DNA of 38,366 nt from an uncultured Muribaculaceae bacterium (lineage in GTDB: Bacteria > Bacteroidota > Bacteroidia > Bacteroidales > Muribaculaceae). The DNA is taken from positions 1 through 38,366 of the forward strand of contig CAJUFH010000024.1 of NCBI GenBank assembly GCA_910585755.1. The letters run 5' to 3'. Every line of letters starts with the position of its first letter. Position 1 is the stretch's first letter. The notes under the pieces were generated by a model. The model was not told the DNA's origin and did no database searches. It saw only the letters and a list, made by a program, of their open reading frames with translations. A program made the position numbers and the translations under genes. Below are positions 1 to 6,548 of the stretch, in pieces.

Positions 1-51
1 TGAGGGGGTAGTGATCATTAGATCGTGTGAGTTCGAGTCTCATTTCGGACA
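1..51 (+). tRNA. tRNA-Leu (anticodon GAG), 3' part only
   Basis: The window opens inside a class II tRNA. Bases 2-4 read GAG after a T at the position-33 site, followed by GG and the 3' strand of the anticodon stem (GGTAG, 7-11). A long variable arm follows, with GATC pairing GATC (13-16 and 21-24). The T arm is GTGAG/CTCAT (27-31, 39-43) around the loop TTCGAGT, and the acceptor strand TTCGGAC ends with discriminator A51. The next bases are CTT, so CCA is not encoded, as is common in Bacteroidales. The 5' half lies outside the window, so the acceptor and D-arm pairing cannot be checked. The leucine GAG call rests on the anticodon frame and the long variable arm. Confidence 0.8.
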
Positions 52-56
52 CTTTC

Positions 57-100
57 AAAGCCGCAATCAGCACCCCTGCTGATTGCGGCTTTCCTTTTTT
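57..100 (+). terminator. Rho-independent terminator of the tRNA
   Basis: A perfect 13-bp stem GCCGCAATCAGCA (60-72) pairs with 77-89 across a CCCC loop. It is extended by AAA/TTT (57-59, 90-92), and a T-rich tail runs to 100. It starts a few bases after the tRNA 3' end. Confidence 0.92.
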
Positions 101-403
101 CTCTCCCCCTCCCGTCTATTCCCTTTTGTCTTCTTTTAATAGGTCTGTAGAAAATTAATCTCTTCCGTTCCTGGTGTGCGTGGCTGATGTCCCATTTGGT
201 GCGCGAGGCGTAAGCCGAGTGAAGAAATGGCGTTTCTTTTTAATTTCCTGCTCTTCAAGCCCTCTCTCAGCCTCCCTGTGGCGCGTTTTGGACATTTGTC
301 GTATCAAATTCAACAATTGAGGGTGGGGGTAAGGGGCTTGGCGCGTTAAATTCGCGACAGTATTTCTATCGTTATTACCAAGTAATCTCTTACCACCCGA
401 TCC
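101..403. other. Intergenic region between tRNA-Leu and the sulfatase
   Basis: No gene is supported here. The stretch begins with a C/T-rich tract (about 101-136), then holds copy 1 of the GGTGCGCGAGGCG repeat (196-232) and ordinary-looking sequence up to the sulfatase start. No TAnnTTTG promoter box was found, so the sulfatase promoter is not placed. An open frame on the minus strand that begins inside the sulfatase and ends here is a coding shadow. Confidence 0.6.
196..232 (+). repeat. Dispersed GGTGCGCGAGGCG repeat, copy 1
   Basis: The 30-nt core (196-225) matches copies at 10546 and 19641 with one difference (T at 220 where the others have C). The three-base stem GGC/GCC closes a GTAA tetraloop at its centre. 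The tail GGCG (229-232) is also shared. It follows a C/T-rich tract, as the other two copies do. Confidence 0.8.
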
Positions 404-2071
404 ATGAACAAACACTTGATGACTTTGCCCGTGCTGGCCGCAGTTGCCCCGGCGGTGTCGGCGCAGCGTCTTCCGGCCGCGCAGCCCGCGGAGGGGCGCA
501 GGCCGAACATCATTATCATGATGACTGACGACCATACCTGGCAGGGGATAAGCTGCTACGGCAGCAAGCTGATGCGGACTCCCAACCTCGACCGGATTGC
601 TAACGAGGGGATGCGAATGGACCGCGCCTATGTGGCCAACGCCATTTCCGGCCCATCCCGCGCCTGCATCTTGACAGGAAAGTACAGCCATATGAACGGC
701 TTCACTGACAACTCCCGCACTTTCGACGGCTCGCAGCAGACTTTCCCGAAGATTCTCCGCAACGCGGGCTACCAGACTGCGATGATTGGCAAATGGCATC
801 TCAACTCCGCTCCCCAGGGCTTCGACACTTACAGTATTCTCGTAGGGCAGGGGGAATATTATAACCCTGTGTTTATCGAGGACGGCGTTGAGCGCACGGT
901 TCCCGGATACGTCACCGACATAATAACCGACAAGGCTATTGACTTCCTCGATCACCGCGACAAGGAGCGTCCCTTCGCCGTGCTTTACTACCATAAGGCT
1001 CCCCACCGCAACTGGATGCCCGCGCAGCGCCATCTCGGAGCGTTCGACGACGTTATCTTCCCCGAGCCGGACAACCTGCTCGACGATTATTCGGGACGCG
1101 GCAGCGCTGCCAGGGGGCAGACGATGGAAATCGGCCGCGACATGTGGCCTGAATGGGACCTTAAACTTATGTCGGCCGAAGACCTCGCCAAGGACTACCA
1201 CGTCGAGAAATCCGGCGACGCTAACAAGGACGACGTGAAAGCCGCCAACGACTGGCGCGCAAGCGTGATGCGCTACCAGAGTGTCTACAACCGCATGTCC
1301 TCCGAGGAAAAGGAGCGCTGGAACGCCGCCTACGCGCCCCGTATCGCCGAGTGGCAGAAAGTTAAGAACGGAACCCCCGAAGAGATTACCCGCTGGAAAT
1401 ACCAGCAGTATATGCGCGACTACTGCTCCGTAATCAAGGGGGTTGACGAGAATGTGGGCCGCATGCTCAACTACCTCGACAGCATCGGCGAGCTTGATAA
1501 CACCATAATAGTATATACCTCCGACCAGGGCTTCTTCCTCGGAGAGCACGGGTGGTTCGACAAGCGGTTTATGTACGAGGAGTGCCAGCGCACCCCGATG
1601 ATGATCCGTTACCCGAAAGCCATTCCGGCCGGAAGCGTTTCTCAAGCGCTCGCGATGAATATCGACCTCGCCCCGACGTTTATCGACATGGCCGGGCTGC
1701 CCGTCCCTGAGGATATCCAGGGGCGCTCCCTCAAGCCCGTGTTCGACAACGGGGGGAAGGCTCCCGAAGGCTGGCGCGAAGGTGTCTACTACCATTATTA
1801 CGAATACCCCTCGTGGCACTCCGTTAAGCGCCATTACGGAATCCGCACCGCTGACTACAAGCTAATCCATTTCTACAACGACGTTGACGAGTGGGAGCTG
1901 TACGATATGCGCCGCGACCCGCGCGAGATGCGGAATGTATATGACGACCCCGCCTACGCCGAAGTCCGAGCCGACATGCACCGCCGTCTCGAGAAGCTGC
2001 AGCGCGAGTGCCGCGACACCGACCCCCGCGAGCAGGAATTCGAGTTTTTCCGCGGCGCCGACCAACTCTAA
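404..2071 (+). CDS. Formylglycine-dependent sulfatase, serine type, exported
   Basis: A 555-residue arylsulfatase-family protein that should hydrolyse sulfate esters on glycans. Residues 1-20 form a short export signal ending at AVSAQ. The metal-site motif TDDH is at 41-44. The maturation motif S-G-P-S-R is at 82-86, with Ser82 as the residue to be oxidised to formylglycine, followed by the usual TG at 91-92. A TSDQG metal motif lies near residue 370, and the C-terminal sub-domain carries the tract YYHYYEYP. That tract and the Ser-type motif recall the S1_11 (N-acetylglucosamine-6-sulfatase-like) group, but this subfamily placement is from memory. Ser-type sulfatases need an anSME maturase, which is not in the window. 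It stands alone, separated from the next gene by a BIME-like repeat. Start ATG 404 gives a complete signal peptide. Confidence 0.93.
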   Translation: MNKHLMTLPVLAAVAPAVSAQRLPAAQPAEGRRPNIIIMMTDDHTWQGISCYGSKLMRTPNLDRIANEGMRMDRAYVANAISGPSRACILTGKYSHMNGFTDNSRTFDGSQQTFPKILRNAGYQTAMIGKWHLNSAPQGFDTYSILVGQGEYYNPVFIEDGVERTVPGYVTDIITDKAIDFLDHRDKERPFAVLYYHKAPHRNWMPAQRHLGAFDDVIFPEPDNLLDDYSGRGSAARGQTMEIGRDMWPEWDLKLMSAEDLAKDYHVEKSGDANKDDVKAANDWRASVMRYQSVYNRMSSEEKERWNAAYAPRIAEWQKVKNGTPEEITRWKYQQYMRDYCSVIKGVDENVGRMLNYLDSIGELDNTIIVYTSDQGFFLGEHGWFDKRFMYEECQRTPMMIRYPKAIPAGSVSQALAMNIDLAPTFIDMAGLPVPEDIQGRSLKPVFDNGGKAPEGWREGVYYHYYEYPSWHSVKRHYGIRTADYKLIHFYNDVDEWELYDMRRDPREMRNVYDDPAYAEVRADMHRRLEKLQRECRDTDPREQEFEFFRGADQL

Positions 2072-2085
2072 TCAACCGGCGCAAT

Positions 2086-2170
2086 GTGTAGGGACGCGGC
2101 GTGCCGCGTTTACTATGCGGATAAAATTGATTGATTTCCAAATCTGACGCGGCACGCCGCGTCCCTACAC
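2086..2170. repeat. BIME-like pair of nested palindromes
   Basis: A 24-bp perfect inverted repeat (2086-2109 and 2147-2170, reading GTGTAGGGACGCGG inward) is separated by 37 bp. Each arm contains its own 16-nt palindrome, ACGCGGC-nn-GCCGCGT (2094-2109 and 2147-2162). This nested organisation resembles paired REP elements. There is no T tract, so it is not a standard terminator, although the folded RNA could protect or end the sulfatase transcript. No RAYT transposase is in the window. Confidence 0.85.
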
Positions 2171-2184
2171 CCCGGTTTGGTTTT

Positions 2185-2228
2185 ACCTTCACCTTTCACC
2201 CTTCACTATTCACCTTTAACTTTTCACC
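2185..2228 (+). repeat. Degenerate TTCACC-type tandem leader repeat
   Basis: A run of about five imperfect 9-10 base units built on TTCACC/TTAACT sits immediately before the PHP-hydrolase start. Similar but shorter text occurs before nhaA near 36828-36858. Its role is unknown, and it holds no recognisable promoter box. Confidence 0.5.
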
Positions 2229-2240
2229 AAAACTACATAA

Positions 2241-3887
2241 ATGGACAGAAGAAAATTCCTGAAACGTTCGGGCTGGACCCTTCTCGGGTTGGCAGCCGCC
2301 GGTAGCGGGGCCTCGATGTTCGCCCGCTCCAACGACAGCGATTCCCTCCCCGACGATATAAAGCGGAAGATGCCGTCGATGAAAGACTTCAAGGTCTTTT
2401 GGGGTGACATCCACAACCACTGCAACGTGACCTACGGCCACGGCGACCTTTCCGACGCTCTCGCCGCCGCGGAGCAGCAGCTCGATTTCGCGTCTGTGAC
2501 CCCGCATGCCCTATGGCCCGACATCCCCGGGGCCGACGACCCTCGCCTTGCCTGGGTAATCGACTATCATACCGACGCATTCCGCCGTCTCCGCGAGGGT
2601 GGTTACGAGAAATACCGCAAGGCGATCGAGGCTGCCAACCGTCCCGGCAAGTTCCTGACATTCGTTTCTTACGAGTGCCACAGCATGGAGCATGGCGACC
2701 ATGTCGCGCTCTTCCACGACTTCGACGTGCCCCTCGTGGAGTGCGACTCCGTGCCCGATCTTATGGCCCGTCTCGCCCCCTATAAGTGCTTCGTCACTCC
2801 CCACCACATGGGCTACCAGACCGGCTTCCGCGGATTCAATTGGGACAAGTTCGCCAACAACCGTATCACCCCCTTCGTCGAGATGTTCTCCCGCCACGGT
2901 CTGGCGGAAAGCGACCAGGGAGACTACAACTACCTCCACGACATGGGCCCCCGCGTATGGGAAGGCTCGATCCAGTGCGGCCTGGAGAAGGGCCTGAAGT
3001 TCGGCCTGATGTGCTCGACCGACCAGCACGCCGGTTATCCCGGAAGCTATGGCGACGGCCGTATCGGCGTGTTCGCCCCCGAACTGGAGCGCGGCGCCCT
3101 GTGGGACGCTATGCAGGAGCGCCACGTCTGCGGTATCACGGGCGACAAAATCAAGATTGATTTCCGTATCAACCAGGGGCGTTCCGGCGACGTTATCAAG
3201 GCCGGGAAGCGCGAAATCTATGTCAATGTCGAGGGCATGAACCAGATTGACTACGTCGACATTATCAAGAACGGCGAAAGCATCGCCCGCCTCAACGCAC
3301 CCCACCGCAACGTGCTCCCCGATTCCGACATCATCCGCGCCAAGCTCAAGGTCAACTTCGGCTGGAACCGCGAGGAAGAGTATATCCACTGGCTCGGAAA
3401 CCTCCGCCTGACCGACGGCCGCATTAACGACATGCAGACCTGCTTCCGCGGGGCTGCATTCACCTCCCCCCAGCCGGGCGAGACGGAGTTCCATACCCGC
3501 GTCAACCGCGTTGCCGAGCGCGGCGACCGCCATATAGCTCTCGACATGTACTCCTCGAAGAACCCCAACGTGCTCACTCCCGCCATGCAGGGCGTCATTC
3601 TCGACGTCGAGATGCCCCGTTCGGCGAAAGTCGTCGCCGAGTTCAATGGCCATACCTACGACCATACTCTCGACGAGCTGCTCCAGGGCTCCCGCGCCCA
3701 TTTCCTCCGCGGATGGCTCTCGGAAGCGATTCAGTTTGAGCGCGCGACTACGGAGTCGGGCTTCCTCGCCGGCCATATCATGACCGACGAGAAGGCCGAA
3801 CGCGATACCGACTACTACTATGCCCGCGTCCGCCAGCGCGACGGCCAGTGGGCCTGGACCTCCCCCATCTGGGTCGAGCGCGTCTGA
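2241..3887 (+). CDS. Exported PHP-superfamily (DUF3604-like) metal-dependent hydrolase
   Basis: A 548-residue protein. Residues 3-8 (RRKFLK) followed by a hydrophobic run look like a twin-arginine (Tat) export signal. The PHP-type metal site is visible as W-G-D-I-H-N-H at 54-60, TPHA near 87-90, a TPHH motif near 188-191 and the late motif STDQH (D-x-H). PHP-fold enzymes are di- or trinuclear metal phosphoesterases or amidohydrolase-like hydrolases; the substrate here is unknown. The C-terminal third looks like a beta-sandwich domain, as in DUF3604-type proteins. It follows the sulfatase and a repeat element and ends at its own terminator, so it may be a single-gene unit. ATG 2241 is chosen because it places the RR motif at the N-terminus. 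The fold call is firm and the substrate open. Confidence 0.8.
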   Translation: MDRRKFLKRSGWTLLGLAAAGSGASMFARSNDSDSLPDDIKRKMPSMKDFKVFWGDIHNHCNVTYGHGDLSDALAAAEQQLDFASVTPHALWPDIPGADDPRLAWVIDYHTDAFRRLREGGYEKYRKAIEAANRPGKFLTFVSYECHSMEHGDHVALFHDFDVPLVECDSVPDLMARLAPYKCFVTPHHMGYQTGFRGFNWDKFANNRITPFVEMFSRHGLAESDQGDYNYLHDMGPRVWEGSIQCGLEKGLKFGLMCSTDQHAGYPGSYGDGRIGVFAPELERGALWDAMQERHVCGITGDKIKIDFRINQGRSGDVIKAGKREIYVNVEGMNQIDYVDIIKNGESIARLNAPHRNVLPDSDIIRAKLKVNFGWNREEEYIHWLGNLRLTDGRINDMQTCFRGAAFTSPQPGETEFHTRVNRVAERGDRHIALDMYSSKNPNVLTPAMQGVILDVEMPRSAKVVAEFNGHTYDHTLDELLQGSRAHFLRGWLSEAIQFERATTESGFLAGHIMTDEKAERDTDYYYARVRQRDGQWAWTSPIWVERV

Positions 3888-3912
3888 CCCTGTCAGTCCT
3901 TTCTGCATTGAG

Positions 3913-3945
3913 GCGCTGTGTCAAAATCAATGACACAGCGCTTTT
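3913..3945 (+). terminator. Terminator after the PHP hydrolase
   Basis: A perfect 11-bp stem GCGCTGTGTCA (3913-3923) pairs with 3931-3941 around a 7-nt loop and is followed by TTTT. It begins 25 bases after the hydrolase stop. Confidence 0.9.
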
Positions 3946-3946
3946 C

Positions 3947-3996
3947 GTACCCGGATGGGAGGGTGCTGTCAGAATGGTCCAGATGGGCCGTTATGA
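3947..3996 (-). repeat. Short (50-bp) copy of the CATCTG structured repeat, deletion derivative
   Basis: Read on the minus strand, this 50-bp stretch matches both ends of the 130-bp element at 36644-36773, with three mismatches. The 80 bp lying between two CCATCTG direct repeats in the long copy are missing. See the long copy for structure. Confidence 0.85.
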
Positions 3997-4011
3997 TGCG
4001 CCCTCGTTATT

Positions 4012-4077
4012 GGAAACGTTCCCGCAAACTTCCGTTAACTTATTGGAAACGTTTCCGTTAAGTTTGGAAACGTTCCC
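4012..4077. promoter_or_regulatory. Cluster of three LacI-type operators
   Basis: Three palindromes with a central CpG: GGAAACGTTCCC (4012-4023), the perfect GGAAACGTTTCC (4045-4056) and GGAAACGTTCCC (4066-4077). Each is preceded by TT or ATT and followed by G(C/T). Centre-to-centre distances are 33 and 21 bp, close to whole helical turns. LacI-family proteins insert a hinge-helix Leu into a central CpG, and the regulator at 9459 has a suitable hinge (NAKNLQNKRT). The same motif occurs before the symporter gene at 10679-10712. Confidence 0.8.
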
Positions 4078-4122
4078 GCTAATTTTTTGGCCCGAATTTA
4101 AAAATTGAGTGTTCTTTATATC

Positions 4123-4130
4123 TATCTTTG
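4123..4130 (+). promoter_or_regulatory. Bacteroidales -7 box (TATCTTTG)
   Basis: An exact TAnnTTTG match 55 bases before the ATG at 4186. Its start lies 51.5 bp from the centre of the nearest upstream operator. The -33 element is weak (TTTA near 4097 or TTG at 4105), which would suit a promoter that depends on a regulator. Confidence 0.7.
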
Positions 4131-4185
4131 CGTTGTCGAACTGACAAATCAACCTCAAATCTAACAACAAAAACAATATCTTCCT

Positions 4186-5598
4186 ATGAAAAAATTCTTT
4201 ACTCTGGCAGCTATGGCACTGGCGTTTTCCACCGCTGTCCACGCCCAGAATTTTACAACCCTGACAACTCCCGAGGAAATCCTCGCCAATTCGCTGGAAA
4301 ACGAGGCCGGTGCGAAGACCGCTTTCGAAGCTGTCCTTGACAACGCCGAAGCTACCGATGCCGAAAAGGCCGACGCAATGCACCTCTACATGCAGCTCTC
4401 CACTCCCGCCCCCGGCTACGCCTACGACATGTCCTTCCTCCTCAGCTACAACTCCGTGCATGAAACCGTATCAACTACTACTCTGAATACCGTATGGAAA
4501 ACAGAAGTACCGGGCGTTGATACAACTCCGAGCCAGAGGTGGATTAAAACGAATGGTAACGATAATGCCAATCCTCCTGTACCTACCACTGCTTTGGTAG
4601 CTAATTATCAAACTGCATTCCAAACTGAGGAATCTTTCGGAAAGTTCATCGTTTACCAGGAAGTGGAACTTGCCGCAGGTGCGTATTATTTGGCTGCTGA
4701 GGCATATGCTGCGGGAGCGGCTTCATGTGCTAACCTTGCTGCCGACAACGCTGTCAGCGCTGCTATTATTGGCGGCGGTGCTCTCAAACCATACAATGTC
4801 AGCTTCAATGTGACAGACGCTTCTCAGAATGTAAAGATTGGTATTAAGAGGAATGATAAGGCTGGAAAGCTCACTCATATTTATTTTAACGATATGTACC
4901 TCTACAAGGTTTCCAATATCATTGCTATCAAGGACGATGCCAATGGCGCGCTCGCAGCCGCTGAGGGTGTGGACGTACAGCTTCAGCGCGAGTTCAAGGC
5001 CGGGGTATATTATCCTATTTGCCTTCCTTTCGTAATTTCAGACTGGCATGAATACTTTGAGGAAGTGGTCGCTTGGGTCGCAAATGATGCCGAATCAATC
5101 TCTTTTAATAATTCGAGTGCCCAGACTATGGCTCGCAAGCCATATCTCGTGAAAGTCGCACAGGATATAACAAAGGATAATTATATTACTTTTAAGAACG
5201 TTACCGTTACTTCCGGTAATGCTGGTTCCTGGACTAAGAATGATTATCCCGATATGAAGATGTTAGGTAACTGGGCAGCCGGTACTGTTCCCGCTGACTG
5301 CTACTACCTTGAAGACGGTAGCTGGAAACTCAGCGACGGTACAGCTCCTCTGACCTCCTTCTCCGCTTATATGGACGCTACGGCTGCCGCCGCTCATCCC
5401 GAAGTGATGGCTATGAAAGTCAACAACCAGGTAGTTACCTCTATCCTTGAGGTTGCCGAGGCTTCCGACGCTCCCGCGATTGTCAATGTATACAACCTGC
5501 AGGGTATGGTTGTAAAGGCAGGTGTCAGCGAGGCTGACGCGCTTGAAGGCCTTCCCCGCGGTCTCTATATCGTAAATGGTAAAAAGGTAGTTAAGTAA
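4186..5598 (+). CDS. Secreted protein of unknown function with a T9SS-type C-terminal tail
   Basis: A 470-residue protein not assigned to a known enzyme family. Residues 1-20 are a signal peptide ending VHAQ. A helical Ala/Glu-rich stretch (about 25-75) is followed by what looks like a jelly-roll carbohydrate-binding-type domain (about 80-245, ending NDMYLYKV), then a second beta-rich domain (about 250-410). The last 45 residues (from about VNVYNLQG to GLYIVNGKKVVK) have the form of a T9SS sorting domain, so the protein is probably displayed on the surface or released. The middle of the gene (about 4440-5280) is visibly more AT-rich than its neighbours, which suggests domain exchange. Its promoter shares operators with the downstream PUL operon, implying co-regulation. 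A surface glycan-binding role is inference. Confidence 0.8.
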   Translation: MKKFFTLAAMALAFSTAVHAQNFTTLTTPEEILANSLENEAGAKTAFEAVLDNAEATDAEKADAMHLYMQLSTPAPGYAYDMSFLLSYNSVHETVSTTTLNTVWKTEVPGVDTTPSQRWIKTNGNDNANPPVPTTALVANYQTAFQTEESFGKFIVYQEVELAAGAYYLAAEAYAAGAASCANLAADNAVSAAIIGGGALKPYNVSFNVTDASQNVKIGIKRNDKAGKLTHIYFNDMYLYKVSNIIAIKDDANGALAAAEGVDVQLQREFKAGVYYPICLPFVISDWHEYFEEVVAWVANDAESISFNNSSAQTMARKPYLVKVAQDITKDNYITFKNVTVTSGNAGSWTKNDYPDMKMLGNWAAGTVPADCYYLEDGSWKLSDGTAPLTSFSAYMDATAAAAHPEVMAMKVNNQVVTSILEVAEASDAPAIVNVYNLQGMVVKAGVSEADALEGLPRGLYIVNGKKVVK

Positions 5599-5604
5599 GG
5601 TTAA

Positions 5605-5774
5605 GAGATTGTCTGTAATTTTTTCCGAATGATTTTCAGAGCTATTTTTGAGAGAATTTTTAGATTTGAAGAGGGAGCGATGCGGGCATCGTGACCGATG
5701 AGAAGCTAAAAATTCGCCAAAAAGAGCCTGAAAATCAGAAGAAAATCCTTATGAAAAAATTTTCAGACAATCTC
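5605..5774. mobile_element. 170-bp MITE-like element with 11-bp terminal inverted repeats
   Basis: The ends are GAGATTGTCTG (5605-5615) and its perfect complement (5764-5774). The two arms remain imperfectly complementary inward (blocks such as AATTTTTT, GATTTTCAG and AATTTTTAG on one arm with matching blocks on the other). They meet in a perfect palindrome CGATGC-GG-GCATCG (5678-5691), so the whole element can fold back on itself. It encodes nothing and is AT-rich. It sits between the 4186 gene and the hairpin that probably terminates that gene. No target-site duplication is evident, so transposition is inferred. Confidence 0.6.
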
Positions 5775-5796
5775 GAAGTAGGTAAAAACAGAGTAA

Positions 5797-5832
5797 AGTC
5801 TTGCGGAGACTATCTCGCTCCGCAAGACTTTT
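5797..5832 (+). terminator. Terminator hairpin downstream of the T9SS-tailed gene
   Basis: A perfect 12-bp stem AGTCTTGCGGAG (5797-5808) pairs with 5818-5829 around a 9-nt loop and ends in TTTT. It lies about 200 bases after the stop at 5598, beyond the MITE-like element. Confidence 0.8.
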
Positions 5833-5879
5833 ACCATTTTAACAGGCTCCCTGCATCCAATCTAACGGTTTGTTATCCA

Positions 5880-6548
5880 ATGAAAAATACCCGCGGCTTT
5901 CTCTTTCTGACTGTTTTATCGCTCGCGGCGGCATCGGCCGGCGCACAGAACGCCTGTCTTGTCGAGGCTGAGGCGTTCCAGTTCAAGGGCAAATGGGTGG
6001 TGGAGAAATCGTCCGACTGTCTCGGCACAGCGATGCTGCGCGTTTACCAGGATAACAACCTGTCGTCGGAAGCCGACGCTCTGACTGTCATCGACATAGC
6101 GGAGGCGGGAACTTACCAGGTTTGGACCCGCTCGCAGGATTTTCTCGATTCCCCTCGTCCAAGAACCTATACTCTTACTGTCGGCGCCACTGAAATGGCT
6201 CCCTCGGGAGCGCACGGCGTTGCCGGATTCAGGTGGGAAAGGGTGGGGGAGGCCTCGCTCGACGCTAAGCGGACTCTTCTGCGGCTCCACGATAGCGGCG
6301 GCTATTATGGCCGTTGCGATGCGATTCTGCTTGTGAAGGATGCCTCCGTTGACCCCAACAGGCTGACAAACACGGAAATCGCCCGCTGGCGCCGCTCCCC
6401 GGTAGTGATGGACTATTCGACCGCCTCGTCCCCCTCGCTCGAAGCCCCCCCGCGACATCGCCGCCGGATACACTGTGCTCGCTACGACCTCGAACCCCGA
6501 CCTGCGCGTCAGCTTCGTAAGGCTTTCCGACGGCTCCATAGCTTGTAA
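5880..6548 (+). CDS. N-terminal part of a frameshifted large glycan-active protein: signal peptide plus CBM-like domain
   Basis: As written, 222 residues. A signal peptide (1-21, ending SAGAQ) is followed by a domain (about 24-170) with a carbohydrate-binding jelly-roll pattern (VEAEAF near its start, a TYQVWTR strand, then RCDAILL near its end). After residue 188 (LEAPP) the frame runs into Arg-rich nonsense to the stop. A C7 tract at 6445-6451 marks the break. Removing one C continues the protein as EAPRDIAAGYTVLATTSN directly into the frame of the next entry. The two frames joined give 1152 residues. A GTG further upstream (5691) would lie inside the MITE-like element, so ATG 5880 is chosen. 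It is either a broken gene, a phase-variable gene, or a single-base sequencing error. Confidence 0.75.
   Translation: MKNTRGFLFLTVLSLAAASAGAQNACLVEAEAFQFKGKWVVEKSSDCLGTAMLRVYQDNNLSSEADALTVIDIAEAGTYQVWTRSQDFLDSPRPRTYTLTVGATEMAPSGAHGVAGFRWERVGEASLDAKRTLLRLHDSGGYYGRCDAILLVKDASVDPNRLTNTEIARWRRSPVVMDYSTASSPSLEAPPRHRRRIHCARYDLEPRPARQLRKAFRRLHSL

Noticed and set aside
1..51. tRNA-Leu 3' end as attachment site of an integrated island
   Set aside because: No integrase gene and no second copy of the tRNA 3' end were noticed in the window, so an island boundary is not supported.
155..1834. Long open frame on the minus strand across the sulfatase (559 codons)
   Set aside because: It lies opposite a clear sulfatase with catalytic motifs; GC-rich codon use on the plus strand creates such shadows. 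The same holds for minus-strand frames at 2511-3908, 6265-8487, 12342-13499 and 23085-24293, and for plus-strand frames at 30029-30952 and 30992-31717.
4012..4077. CRISPR-like array (three regular repeats)
   Set aside because: The repeats are 12-bp palindromes with spacings of 9-21 bp, are few, recur before another promoter and fit LacI operators; no cas genes are present.
5691..5879. GTG start giving a 63-residue longer N-terminus for the frameshifted protein
   Set aside because: The extension would be encoded by the MITE-like element and the terminator hairpin and would push the signal peptide inside the protein.
6445..6451. Programmed ribosomal frameshifting at the C7 tract
   Set aside because: A +1 shift would be needed, and no recoding context such as a slow stop codon or stimulatory element is evident at the site; slippage, mutation or sequence error are simpler.
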